A DNA stretch of 27,155 bases, taken from Mnemiopsis leidyi (Eukaryota > Ctenophora > Tentaculata > Lobata > Bolinopsidae). Positions 11,175 through 20,527 of this stretch are shown here, one piece after another. The notes under the pieces were generated by a model, which saw nothing but the letters and a program-made list of their open reading frames with translations, ran no database searches and was not told the origin of the DNA. A program made the position numbers and the translations under genes. Location of the stretch: the NCBI GenBank assembly GCA_000226015.1, contig JH152748.1, positions 172,848 through 200,002 on the forward strand, written 5' to 3'. Position 1 is the stretch's first letter. Every line of letters begins with the position of its first letter.

Positions 11175-11713
11175 AAATGAAAGTTAAAGTGAAAGTTAAT
11201 TGAAAGTAATGTGAAAGTAAGCAGCAAACAAAACCTACCAGTTGGAATGGAAGACACAATGACGGGATAAGAAGTGTGTTTACCAAACACGTGATCCGTC
11301 GTCATTAAAGTTCGTCTCATGGGCGAGGTTATTATCAGCTCGAGATTAAACGTCCTCCTAAAAACAGAGCAGAACATTTAGATATTGTGTCGATCGAGAT
11401 TCAAGTATGTAAATTTCTTGAAATTCGTAAAAAGTCGTAGTGGGAATGGCTAGAACGGCGATAAAGTTACGAAATTATATTTCCAGAAAGTAACGAACTC
11501 TCAGTAACAGAATAAAAATCAAACACTCAGAAAAGTAACAAATTCTTACAGCTGTTCTCTAAGCCGCTCTCCCAGCGTATCCGCCTGTTCGATCCCCACA
11601 TCGTTCAGAGCAGGATCCCTCAGAGCTAGAGCTTCCTCTGTCCTGTCTTCTGCGAAGAGTCTGTTGTGGTCACCCTGACCGTGTCTTATCAGCAGTATCT
11701 CCTTCTTACCCAT
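10510..11713 (-). CDS. Histidine phosphatase superfamily protein (phosphoglycerate mutase-like, PMU1-like)
   Basis: Four exons, 11713-11550, 11357-11239, 11049-10925 and 10740-10510, total 639 nt and encode 212 residues. All introns are GT-AG with matching phases. Active-site parts are all present: the phospho-accepting RHG (His11) in ILLIRHGQGDHN; SPMRRT (Arg69/Arg70); an acidic residue in MGHGECDYG (Glu100); and the second histidine in VVSHGRFL (His161). This order and the ECDYG block resemble the small fungal and plant phosphoglycerate-mutase-like proteins (yeast PMU1/YOR283W group) rather than TIGAR or glycolytic PGAM. Phosphatase rather than mutase activity is expected, with unknown substrate. 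Cytosolic location is inferred from the lack of a signal or membrane segment. Intron 2 carries a hexanucleotide repeat. Confidence 0.9.
11118..11216. repeat. GAAAGT hexanucleotide microsatellite in intron 2 of the phosphatase
   Basis: About 16 slightly degenerate GAAAGT/AAAGTG units. The low-complexity Phe/His/Thr peptides read from the other strand are artefacts of it. Confidence 0.92.
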
Positions 11714-13897
11714 ACTCCTTCATTTACAGAACCTGCCCCAGATAGTCGTTATCGCTGGAATTTTGTAATTTGAAACTCAGTAAACTTTACAGTAAACTTT
11801 AAGTAAACAGTAAACTTTACAGTAAACTTAAAGTAACATTGTAATTGTTTGCAAAACACAGATAGCAGGTGCCCAGCAATGTAGAAAGATTCTTACAGGA
11901 GTGAGTATTTTTCATCCTCTTTTGTTTCGTAGTCAGTCAATAGGAACAAAAAACGCCACCCATGATGATATCACGAACTATCAATAGATGACAATATCTC
12001 GAAATATCAATAAAACTCTACCCTGTAATAAAGACACAACGAAACATATATCGCAACTTTGTGTTGTACATGAAACAATCATGTCATCATGACCAACTCA
12101 AACCATTTACTATCACCATTTCACAACACCATTGAGAAAATCCAGAAAATCATCACACAGTACCTAGAAACCGTACTAGTTTTAATGAATTAAATCAAGA
12201 TGTTTTGCAAAATTTTACGACATGTCAATTGACTGACGTCCCTTAACAACCCCATAAAACCATTAAGAACCGTTGTGTCTTTATCAGAGGGAGATTATCG
12301 TGAACTTTTGATGGTTAAAAGTTGCGGCACGGTTGAGTGTACCCCAACATTCACCCTGGAGACGGTTGCCATGACCACGTGACACACCCTCAATGTGAGG
12401 TCGAGTCACGTGACCTGGTCCATCTCCTTGGACCCGGAAAACAACGCATCAATAATTTTAACTAGAAATATAATCATATCATAGAAGTTATATAAACCTT
12501 ACTTTTAAGATTTGACCACATTGGCAGATTTTGTTTGGTTGATGAGGGTCACTGGGAGATTGAGAAGCGTGGAAATTTGAATTTTTAAATTAAAAAAAAA
12601 TGTTTTCGACTAGCTTTATAAAATCGATACACTGTCTTAAATGGACGGTTGAAAATCCATGACTTTAAATTTTCGGATCTGCCAGTGTGGACACACAAGG
12701 GTTTTTGTATGAAAACCATTATGATTTACACTAGCACACAATGTTAAATGTTGCATTCAGTAATTATAATAAACTCTCAAATATATTATAGTTACAATTA
12801 TGTTTTAGTCACGAAAAACAGAATTTAAATTAAATCTATACAAGAAAAACGGCTTTAAAAGTCTGCATTCACAATTAATACTTCACAGTATAAAAAGACC
12901 TCGAAAGAAGATGATATTTAATGAGCGCCCCAATATGCAAATATGAAAATTGAATACTAAAAGAATAAATCTAAGTAGGTATCCTCATCTAGAAAACTTC
13001 TGCTTCTTTAGTGTCCCATCAAATTACTACATAGTTATAAATATAATTTAACCAAAAATCTCACTTAACCAAATCACACAAAGAAATTTCATGGATGTCG
13101 CTTTGGTGATGGTCTACTAAATCCTACGCGTTATTTCAAACTTAAATTTGGGTTAATCAAATGATCTCAACAGCGATTTTTCAGTTGAAATGTCCACTCA
13201 ACAGCCCATCAATTTCCATTTTTTTCAAAAACAGCCCATGATCAATTCTCATTTTCCTGTTCATCAGATTAATTAAATTAATTTATCTGATGTTAAGGCA
13301 ATTTAAATAATTGCAATTGACTAATAAAAGTTTGAAATTGCGAGTAGGATGAGGGTCACGGTAGTAGAACATCCCCAAATTTTAGTTATCAACTTTTCTT
13401 ATAGTATCTGAGTTACCTGGGGTATTGGTAAGATGTAATAACAATGTTATCTTATATCACACAGCACAGGTATGGCTTAAATTACCTGGCACAGGTATTG
13501 CTTAAAGCTCAGCACAGGTATTGCTTAAAGCATGGCCTAATTTAAGTACTTGTTTTAAGAAATAGCATTTTGAAGAAAGAAGTGATTTTATTTAACAGCC
13601 ATGAAATTTCTCAGATAACTGAAATAAATGCTCAAAAATTGAATCTATAAACAAATAACAAAATAACGATAGTGCATGATATTCGGAACAAGCTGGCAAA
13701 AATATAACACGACCCGCTGTTAAACCAATGTATGAATTGTCCCGAATACTCCATACTTCCATATCAAAATTAAGATGAAATTAAAAATAACATTTAAGAC
13801 TCAGATTTACCTATATAATTTGGCATCCTTAGTACCAAACGGAGTGTATCAAAAGTCACAAAATAAAAGGTTGAGGTATTTTAAATCCTATCTCACA
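11714..13897. other. Intergenic stretch between the phosphatase and DXO
   Basis: About 2.2 kb. It holds a small array of AGTAAACTTTAC-type units (11779-11836), a GC-rich block with two CACGTG E-boxes (12290-12440, listed separately) and three copies of an AGCACAGGTATTGCTTAA-type unit (about 13463-13530). The rest is AT-rich with no recognised gene. Confidence 0.6.
12290..12440. promoter_or_regulatory. GC-rich block with E-box/CLEAR-like and X-box-like motifs
   Basis: Within AT-rich DNA this block carries CACGTG at 12376-12381 and 12407-12412. The second sits in GTCACGTGAC (12405-12414), the TFEB/MITF CLEAR palindrome. A near X-box (GTTGCCATGACCAC) overlaps the first. It lies about 0.6-0.7 kb upstream of the phosphatase start codon. 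A promoter or enhancer role is inferred from motif clustering only. A short minus-strand open frame across it (about 45 codons) is not recognisable. Confidence 0.35.
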
Positions 13898-15082
13898 TCA
13901 CTGTTTACTCGCACTGACATACTGAACAAACCATTCCGGCAGGAAATGCTCGTTAGACAGTTTCCTAAACTCGATCTGATGTTTGTGAGCCCCCAAATAC
14001 TCTATCTCCCCGGAGCACCCCTCATCAACCTGCCCATACAACCACTTCAACACTCCGCTGATCAGCCCGAACATGGCAGCTCCGTCCCAGTCAGCGGTTC
14101 CAGGTACCTCCGACACTTTGTACTCCGCAATCTGGTCCACCATCCCTTCACCGTCCCGGAAACCGTAGACCAACGTCTCGATCCCGGCCAGGTAGGATTG
14201 GAGCCAGCCGAAACTGGTCTTGTTTTTAACCTGACGTTTTACGCAGGTCTTTATCTCGATGAACTCTGTGGTGGTGGAGTTGCTGGGGGTACTGTTGCAG
14301 TACTTCTTGAGGAGGTTACAATCCGGACATCCTTGTAGCACCTCCTCGACGATGATGTCATCACTGCTTTCGTTGTCATGTGACCTTACTCTGATTGCAT
14401 CAACCTCGGCCCCCAAGAGTACCTTGTACTTCCCAACATTGCTATTTACAATCCGGTAATACCCGGCCATGTCTTCTTTTGATGACGTCACAGTTTTCTC
14501 GAACTGTCTACCCCAGTAAAGGTAACGTTTGCACCGAGAATCCTTCTCGATCATGGACTCACCGCGTTGCTCTGGAGACGGTTCGTACATGTAGACTTTT
14601 CCCTGGAACTTGCAGACTCTAAACTTCCAGGGACTCTTGTGGTAGTCATATAGAGTGTAACCGATGTACTTGAGGATCCCTCTCCTGGCAATGAAATCAA
14701 CAGAGCTCACATCAAAGTTAGAGAGAGTAATCCACTTCAACAGTTTCTGCCAGAAAGGCAGGTAGTTCAACCTGTTGCTATCGACATCCTTGACACAGCT
14801 GTAATACTCTTCCAAACCCTCGTTTAGATCAAGTGGAAGTTTCACGTCCGGTCTGAGATGGGGGAAGGTGTCCGAGCTGCACTTTAGGACGTTGCGATCT
14901 TGGTCGGTGGAGAAGGCGCCCACTTCCTCCGGCAGGTAACTGGTGTAGGGGTAGCTGGAGTAGACTTTGGGAGCTTTTATCTTGTACAAGTTAGTGTCGG
15001 GTGGGCTGTTGTGGTGGCGGGAGTTGTTCGGTTCGGGTTGCAGTTGCCTCCGTCTGGAACCTGGACCTCTTCGTTTAGCCAT
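13898..15082 (-). CDS. DXO: Decapping and exoribonuclease protein DXO/Dom3Z (Rai1 family)
   Basis: A single-exon frame of 394 residues; human DXO has 396. Catalytic motifs of the family appear in order: WGRQFE (Glu195), AEVDA (Glu226, Asp228), EIKT (Glu276, Lys278) and WLQSYLAG (Gln295). GFRDGEGMV and a C-terminal FLPEWFVQYV match the human FLPIWYVEAM region. These residues bind the divalent metals used to remove faulty or NAD caps and degrade the RNA 5' to 3'. The spacing between the EVD and EIK motifs is about 30 residues longer than in human DXO; the insert holds GCPDCNLLKKYC. The basic N-terminus (MAKRRGPGSRRR) could support nuclear location. Six bases before the ATG the sequence reads as an acceptor (TTCCCGCTCAG), hinting at a 5' UTR intron or trans-splicing. 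Confidence 0.95.
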   Translation of the reverse strand: MAKRRGPGSRRRQLQPEPNNSRHHNSPPDTNLYKIKAPKVYSSYPYTSYLPEEVGAFSTDQDRNVLKCSSDTFPHLRPDVKLPLDLNEGLEEYYSCVKDVDSNRLNYLPFWQKLLKWITLSNFDVSSVDFIARRGILKYIGYTLYDYHKSPWKFRVCKFQGKVYMYEPSPEQRGESMIEKDSRCKRYLYWGRQFEKTVTSSKEDMAGYYRIVNSNVGKYKVLLGAEVDAIRVRSHDNESSDDIIVEEVLQGCPDCNLLKKYCNSTPSNSTTTEFIEIKTCVKRQVKNKTSFGWLQSYLAGIETLVYGFRDGEGMVDQIAEYKVSEVPGTADWDGAAMFGLISGVLKWLYGQVDEGCSGEIEYLGAHKHQIEFRKLSNEHFLPEWFVQYVSASKQ

Positions 15083-15585
15083 GCAAGACTGAGCGGGAAT
15101 TTTGAGTCATTTAAATAATAGTTATCAATCATTGTTAACTGCGCTACACAGAATTTCATGATTTTGAACTGACACGCCGATTTTAAAATATCAACGTACG
15201 TAAAATTTGACAAAATAATTAGTTTTTTACGAGAAACTAGAAGCAATGAAACACAATCTAACTAAAAACAGTACAACGGTCAAATGAAATAGTCAAAAAT
15301 AAAAATGTTATTGATGAAGCAAATAATACAATCAAATCAAATCGATAGTTTTCATATAAATAAAAATTCCAGTTCTGATAAAGTTCGATCCAGTTAACGT
15401 TTTGAAATATAGAAATCTTTAACATTTGACATGCTGAAAATACCTCAAAGTACAGTCAATTCAATTCAATAAATTACAGTTTGATTCCGTGAAATAGTTT
15501 TCTGATCTAGCAAAATATTCAGTGCTGCTTAACGTTCTAAAACAAATGAAAAAGTTTGTAGATAAGATACCTAACCAGCATAAAC
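15083..15585. other. Upstream region of DXO
   Basis: About 500 bp of AT-rich sequence between the DXO start codon and the 25-bp array. No gene or clear promoter element is visible beyond the acceptor-like tract next to the ATG. Confidence 0.5.
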
Positions 15586-16009
15586 AGTAACTATGGTAAC
15601 CAGATTTAGCAATTACTATGGCAACCGCATTTAGCTGTAATAATGGTAACCAGATTTAGCAGCAATAATGGCAACCAGATTTAGCAGCAATAATGGAAAC
15701 CACATTTAGCAGTTATAATGGCAACCGCATTTAGCTGTTATAATGGCAACCAAATTTAGCAGTAACTATGGCAACCAGATTTAGCAGTAACTATGGCAAC
15801 CACATTTAGCAGTAATAATTGCAACCACATTTAGCAGTAATAATGGCAACAACATTTAGCAGTAACTATGGCAACCAGATTTAGCAGTAACTATGGCAAC
15901 CACATTTAGCAGTAATAATGGCAACCACATTTTACGGTAAATATGGCAACCAGATTTAGCAGTAACTATGGCAACCAGATTTAGCAGTATCCATGACAAC
16001 AAACTGACC
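15586..16009. repeat. 25-bp minisatellite beside the HENMT1 stop codon, X-box-bearing
   Basis: Sixteen complete 25-bp units (15586-15985) plus a degraded seventeenth. The core is GTAACTATGGCAAC followed by CAGATTTAGCA. Units 8-11 and 12-15 resemble each other position by position, so the array has a four-unit higher-order period of 100 bp. It ends a few bases before the HENMT1 stop codon (16018) and would lie in its 3' UTR. Confidence 0.97.
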
Positions 16010-16017
16010 GATGAACA

Positions 16018-17525
16018 TCACCAAAACGCATCCAAATCATTGTAAAGAGTTTCATTAAAACTCGGTCCAGCACCGTTCTCCTCCTCGCCAACCCAATACG
16101 GAACTGTCACTGGAGACTCAGGTACATTTGTCACTAGGATACTCAGATCATCGTCTAACACCTTCAAATGTTCTACTGCGCGCGCCAGCTCGGCGATGTG
16201 CGCGTCTGACACGCGATACTGGTCAATACTCGGGAAAGTTTGGAGATAAGGAATGGAGATAACAGACACTTCGTCCCCTTCCTCCTGATACTGAGCCATA
16301 CCGAGCTGGTTACACTGATAGATAATCTCGTTTGTAAGATGATAATCCGGGGTAAGTGACTTATCTACAACAGGATAATCAGCAGAATACAGAGTCTCGT
16401 ACACATCTGGTCCAGCTTTCTTCCTCAAGGGTGACGGCCCTAGTTGGGCGGTTCCCCTGGTGAAGATAGCACCTTGTGAACATGGTCCTACTTCCTGGTC
16501 CTCGCAGGGTGGGTCACCTACTCCGAACAGCGTGTACTTGTAGTCGTACTTAGTCCTTACTCCTTCACAAAACGTACTAAACTCCTCACGGGTCCACTCA
16601 AACTTGTGATCCCAATGTCTCATCTGGCCCGGCTTGAACTCGAACAAGACGTTGAAATCCTTGTTTGGTGTGGTTATGATAACATTTTTAGGCTGGTACT
16701 TCCCAAACAGTGCAGCTGTAAACTTTTCCACATCATCTTTCTCTAAGTGTTCTATAAGTTCTATCGCACAAATACAGTCCAAGTCATATAACCTCGAGTC
16801 GAACTCCAGCACACTCCCACACAACACTGAAATGTTCAGCGGCTCGTCCCTCTTGTTTAGATAATCAAACATCTGAGGTCTACAGCGGTGTTTCTGGGAA
16901 TCGAGCAGGTTTCTGTCGATGTCAACGGCAAAGATCTGATTTACAAAGTCGAGGTTTTTCAGATACTGAACGAAAGTTAGCTCGGCGGCGCCGAAGTCTG
17001 CGATGTTTCTGTACTGTCCGGCCTTGCAGTGTTCGATCACCTGAGTTCGAGATCACGTGGTCAGTTTGCCAAAATTTCACTGGTTGTTGTGAAATTTAAT
17101 GTAGATGAAGTTTAATTTTCTACAAATTATTCTGGAAGAATTCCACATGAGAAGTGTTAGATATAACATAAATAAAAACTTGAAATACAAAAAAATATGT
17201 GAAAAAAAGCATAGTCACTTCAGAACTTCTACACAACTTGGTTCGTCTCATTGCTCAAGACCAGCTGTTCTAAAATCCAACATTTGATCATTCAGTACTG
17301 TGAAGTTACTTAAGTTGGTAACTGAATTTTGGCAAAACTCCAACTCACCCTTGCATAACGCTGAATGTAGAGTGGAGGTTCGAACTTGACGAGATCGCTA
17401 GACTCCACCTCTCTTAATCTGCATGTCTTGTTGTCTCTAAGTAGAGGTATAGATCTCCCTGCCTGGTACTCCTCCTCGTCCTCTGCATCAGCGAACCTGG
17501 GGTCTTGTGTCACCACCGCTATCAT
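16018..17525 (-). CDS. HENMT1: Small RNA 2'-O-methyltransferase HENMT1 (HEN1)
   Basis: Exons 17525-17349 and 17040-16018 join at phase 0 (YIQRYAR/VIEHC) across a 308-bp GT-AG intron to give 399 residues; human has 393. The SAM-binding motif is IADFGAAE (residues 72-79), followed by an acidic FAVDID. The Mg-binding set of the family is complete: Glu153, Glu156 and His157 in CAIELIEHL, and His204 in WDHKFEW. FEPPLYIQRY matches FSPPLYKQRY of the human protein. HENMT1 methylates the 2'-OH of the 3' terminal nucleotide of piRNAs (and of Ago2-type siRNAs in some animals), protecting them from uridylation and trimming. Its presence implies an active PIWI pathway. A pyrimidine-rich tract precedes the ATG. 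Identification is very secure. Confidence 0.96.
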
Positions 17526-17635
17526 GATGAGGAGAGAGAGGGAGAGGGAGAAAGGGAGGGCGAGAAAGTCGAAGAGGGGAAGAAGTGGACGAAGGGGAGT
17601 TATGGAAGGAGGGGAGAGGAGGAGAGATGAGTAGA
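17526..17635. repeat. Purine/pyrimidine-asymmetric tract at the HENMT1 start
   Basis: About 110 bp that is almost purely GGAGA-type purine on the plus strand, hence CT-rich on the HENMT1 sense strand, running to within a few bases of its ATG. It may be 5' UTR or core promoter; (CT)n tracts are common at such sites in invertebrates. No AG acceptor lies next to the ATG. Confidence 0.7.
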
Positions 17636-18409
17636 AGCGATGTGGAGAGTTGAAAACTTGGTATCTTGGCTAGGGATAAGTTTGCGTGGTTAGAGTAAAC
17701 AAGATTAATAATTGGAGAGGAGCCAACTCAAAAAAACTCTATATCTATTTTGGGAATGTTAGGGTCCCTATTGAGTTTTTTTAGTTCGCCCGCCCCCACC
17801 CCCCATTGCTGATTGCACATTAGAAGAATTATTCTGATTCATTCTTGGTTAGAGATATGGTTCAGTATACATTTAAGTGTCAAGCAGATTTTATTGATTT
17901 ATGAATTTTCCAAATCTCATTTTGACACAAAATATTTATGACTACGAAAATATACAAATACAATATACATGAAAGACTAAACGCTGCTTACCATATACAC
18001 AAACAAATTCTGTAAAACAATGCATAAAACTGTACAATAACATAATGAAAAAGAAAGTAAAGCGACATAAGGAATCCTACAATAAAGAAAGTGGCAATGA
18101 AACAAAATACCACCTTATCTAAACATTCAACACCTACACGTAAAAGTCTCTCCAAACTTTATACGGCACTACTCATTTCAAAATTCTGACGCACAGATTG
18201 AGAAAATACAATTCAGCAGATCCAATCATATTGTCGGTAATAATGAGTCTGTCAACTACGCATAGTATAGCAAGCATACGAACAGCTGTCTCTATAGCAA
18301 GCAAAATGCGCAATGCAAAATGATAAAATATCGTCAAAGACAATACAATTGTGAATAAAGCTAAAATTTGAACAAAACACAAAAATTGAAACTTTAAAGT
18401 TTCAGCGCC
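17636..18409. other. Intergenic stretch between HENMT1 and the GT8-like gene
   Basis: Holds an imperfect inverted repeat (about 17727-17792) with A-rich and T-rich arms (CTCAAAAAAACTC and GAGTTTTTTTAG). The minus-strand AATAAA near 17890 could end the GT8-like transcript. A 69-residue hydrophobic frame at 18173-18382 lies in the presumed 3' UTR and is not supported. Confidence 0.5.
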
Positions 18410-19552
18410 TCAATAAATGTCGACAGCCCTGAAATCTCTGACTGGATCTGAATGAAGAAACTTCCAATACACACTGGACTCATAATGCCACCAATGCCAC
18501 AAGTCACCCCTCTCCAGCCCCTCATAAAGCACCACCCACCAAAACTCGTACAAGTCCTCTAACCTCTCCAAGGGTTTGTCTATCTTCACGGCTTGCTGTC
18601 GAGTTGGCTTGCCATGCCATTCCCACACTGGACCTAATCTAGATACCTCCATTGTGTTGTAACTCTTCATGGGAAAATACCGATCATTTCTGACATTGTA
18701 GCTGTAAGGAAGTTTTGTCCACCGCTCATCTCGGGTGAAAAAGTACCACAAGAACCCAGCAACATTATGACATTTATATCTACTTCTTTCTTGGAATTGT
18801 GCCAATAATTCAGTGAAAGTTCTGTCGTCAGGGACTAGCCCGAACATGGCCCCACTAAAAGAAATGTCGGCTACATTAGAGGGGGACTGATAAGGAGCGG
18901 ATATCATGTCAAGTTGTACTGTATCAAACACCTCATCAAGTGACAATGTGGGAAATGTAGCGGTGTTCAGGTAGACAATTTTGTTGTTTTGCGTGAGGTT
19001 CCACGCGTTAAGTATCACGTGATCTAGGCCGTCGCAACTCAAATCAGACAGGACTAGAACTTTATACCCAGCTTTGTGAAGTAGTTCTGTAACTTTTCCG
19101 TTAGTTTTGTCTGGAACTGCTGCGAGTCGCACCGTGACACAAGACAGTGTTCGTAACATGTGACCTAGAACTATCGCCTGTACGACTGACACATCGTCTC
19201 CTTGAACGTAAGTCAGCCAGGCCGACTTACTGAAAGTTTCACTGTTACTGTTACTGTCACTGTTACTGAAACAGCGAGCGTCTCTGTACAATGCCTGAAA
19301 TTCAAACAATTCCCACTCGATCTGAGCGGCAAGTTTGTGTTCGGACTCACCACGTGACCTGACATCAAACACGTGACGTGTCACGTGAGACAGCTGAGTT
19401 ACACTGTCAGAGACCAGGTAAGGGTTCAGGGTGTGCAGAAGAAGGAGGGTGAGGAGGGTAGCAGTGAGGAGGAACCATAAGTAGCGGGATTTCAGGAGTC
19501 TTAGAACGAGCGGGAAGTAGCTTATACTATTGTGTGTTATGTTTCTTTTCAT
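18410..19552 (-). CDS. GT8/glycogenin-like type II membrane protein lacking the DxD motif
   Basis: One exon, 380 residues. A single membrane anchor at about residues 24-42 (YLWFLLTATLLTLLLLHTL) follows a short basic N-terminus, the type II topology of Golgi glycosyltransferases. A Ser/Asn/Asp-rich stem (about 96-107) follows. The body reads like glycogenin-family GT8 (VQAIVLGHMLRTL, then KVTELLHKAGYKVLVL, ILNAWNLTQ, LDEVFD, LPYSYNV). In active GT8 enzymes the strand before DE(L/V)FD carries D-x-D for Mn/UDP-sugar binding; here it is YLNTATF (Asn196, Ala198). The later NSG and DQG motifs also seem lost (FSGAMFG, NVAGFL). The frame is intact over its whole length, so the protein is probably made, perhaps as a non-catalytic lumenal protein. 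The exact family is not recognised. AACATG follows an acceptor-like TCTCCACTAAG. Confidence 0.8.
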   Translation of the reverse strand: MKRNITHNSISYFPLVLRLLKSRYLWFLLTATLLTLLLLHTLNPYLVSDSVTQLSHVTRHVFDVRSRGESEHKLAAQIEWELFEFQALYRDARCFSNSDSNSNSETFSKSAWLTYVQGDDVSVVQAIVLGHMLRTLSCVTVRLAAVPDKTNGKVTELLHKAGYKVLVLSDLSCDGLDHVILNAWNLTQNNKIVYLNTATFPTLSLDEVFDTVQLDMISAPYQSPSNVADISFSGAMFGLVPDDRTFTELLAQFQERSRYKCHNVAGFLWYFFTRDERWTKLPYSYNVRNDRYFPMKSYNTMEVSRLGPVWEWHGKPTRQQAVKIDKPLERLEDLYEFWWVVLYEGLERGDLWHWWHYESSVYWKFLHSDPVRDFRAVDIY

Positions 19553-20351
19553 GTTCTTAGTGGAGATCTAGATTAAGACTCGTGGATATGTAAGTGGAAA
19601 GTGAATATTCGATATAGTGCTTGTCTTTCAATATTGTCCGACTTTAAAACACCGAAATTATCTAATGAATAACGAAAGTGGGTAATGTTAAAATAAAGCG
19701 AATATCTTGCGAATAAAATTATTTGATCAACTTAAACAAAACTGACATGTAAAAACAAATACACAAAATTTCTGACAAGAAAATAGATCAGAAATATTCC
19801 TTAACTTGCATGTTCAGGTTACAAAAATACAACTCTGCTTACAAGTGCTTTTATATTGAAACATGTAAAAATGATACTGAAGGTCCTGCCCTGTTTTAAT
19901 AAAAAAGCGTTCTCCACCACGAAGTATTTAATTAATACTGATTTCCTAGATACAACATTTTAAGCGAATGTCACGGTCCGCTTTTGATATGATAGGATAC
20001 GTACACTTATTATAATTAGACTTCTAACTGAATCGATGTAGAACCAAATCAAAGTAACCTATAGAAAACCTAAAATATAATTAAGAGTTAACGAATAACG
20101 AGTGCAGCTGATTCAAAAACGACACCAAGAAAAGTTGGAACACAGGAAAGAAGTTGCAAAACTTTGAGAACATTTAAATTAGCGGACAAAATGAAGGAAA
20201 GATTGGCAAATATAACTTAATTGGACAACTTTTTATTTTCAAATCAACAGCACTAGATTACCTTAAATCGAGATAAACAACTTTGCTCAATAACACGAAT
20301 CCTTTGTGAACGATAACTATTGTAAACTGTGGTCACCGACACTGTAGTCAC
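19553..20351. other. Intergenic stretch between the GT8-like gene and VPS9D1
   Basis: About 800 bp, AT-rich, without a recognisable gene. A minus-strand AATAAA at 20237-20232 is a candidate poly(A) signal for VPS9D1; it would put the 22-bp array within that 3' UTR. Confidence 0.5.
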
Positions 20352-20527
20352 TGCTGACGACAACTGTGGTCACTGTTGACGACAACTGTGGTCACTGTTG
20401 ATGACAACTGTGGTCACTGTTGACGACAACTGTGGTCACTATTGACGACAACTGTGGTCACTATTGACGACAACTGTGGTCACTATTGACGACAGCTGTG
20501 GTCACTGTTGACGACAACTGTGGTCAA
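20352..20527. repeat. 22-bp minisatellite ending on the VPS9D1 stop codon
   Basis: Eight 22-bp units with core GACGACAACTGTGGTCAC, plus a degenerate copy to the left. The complement of the stop codon TGA (20526-20524) falls inside the last unit (GTGGTCAA). The array therefore starts exactly at the end of the coding sequence. Confidence 0.95.

Noticed and set aside
10969..11377. Phe/His/Thr-repeat frames
   Set aside because: They are translations of the GAAAGT microsatellite; the real exons of the phosphatase flank it.
10510..11713. Identification as TIGAR or glycolytic phosphoglycerate mutase
   Set aside because: The ECDYG block, the 212-residue length and the motif spacing fit the small PMU1-like group better.
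13775..14622. Plus-strand frames within DXO
   Set aside because: They are antisense to the well-supported DXO coding sequence and have no homology.
17105..17287. 60-residue plus-strand frame in the HENMT1 intron
   Set aside because: AT-rich intronic sequence with low-complexity translation and no support.
18173..18382. 69-residue hydrophobic minus-strand frame after the GT8-like gene
   Set aside because: It is AT-rich and leucine/isoleucine-biased, lies in the probable 3' UTR and has no family resemblance.
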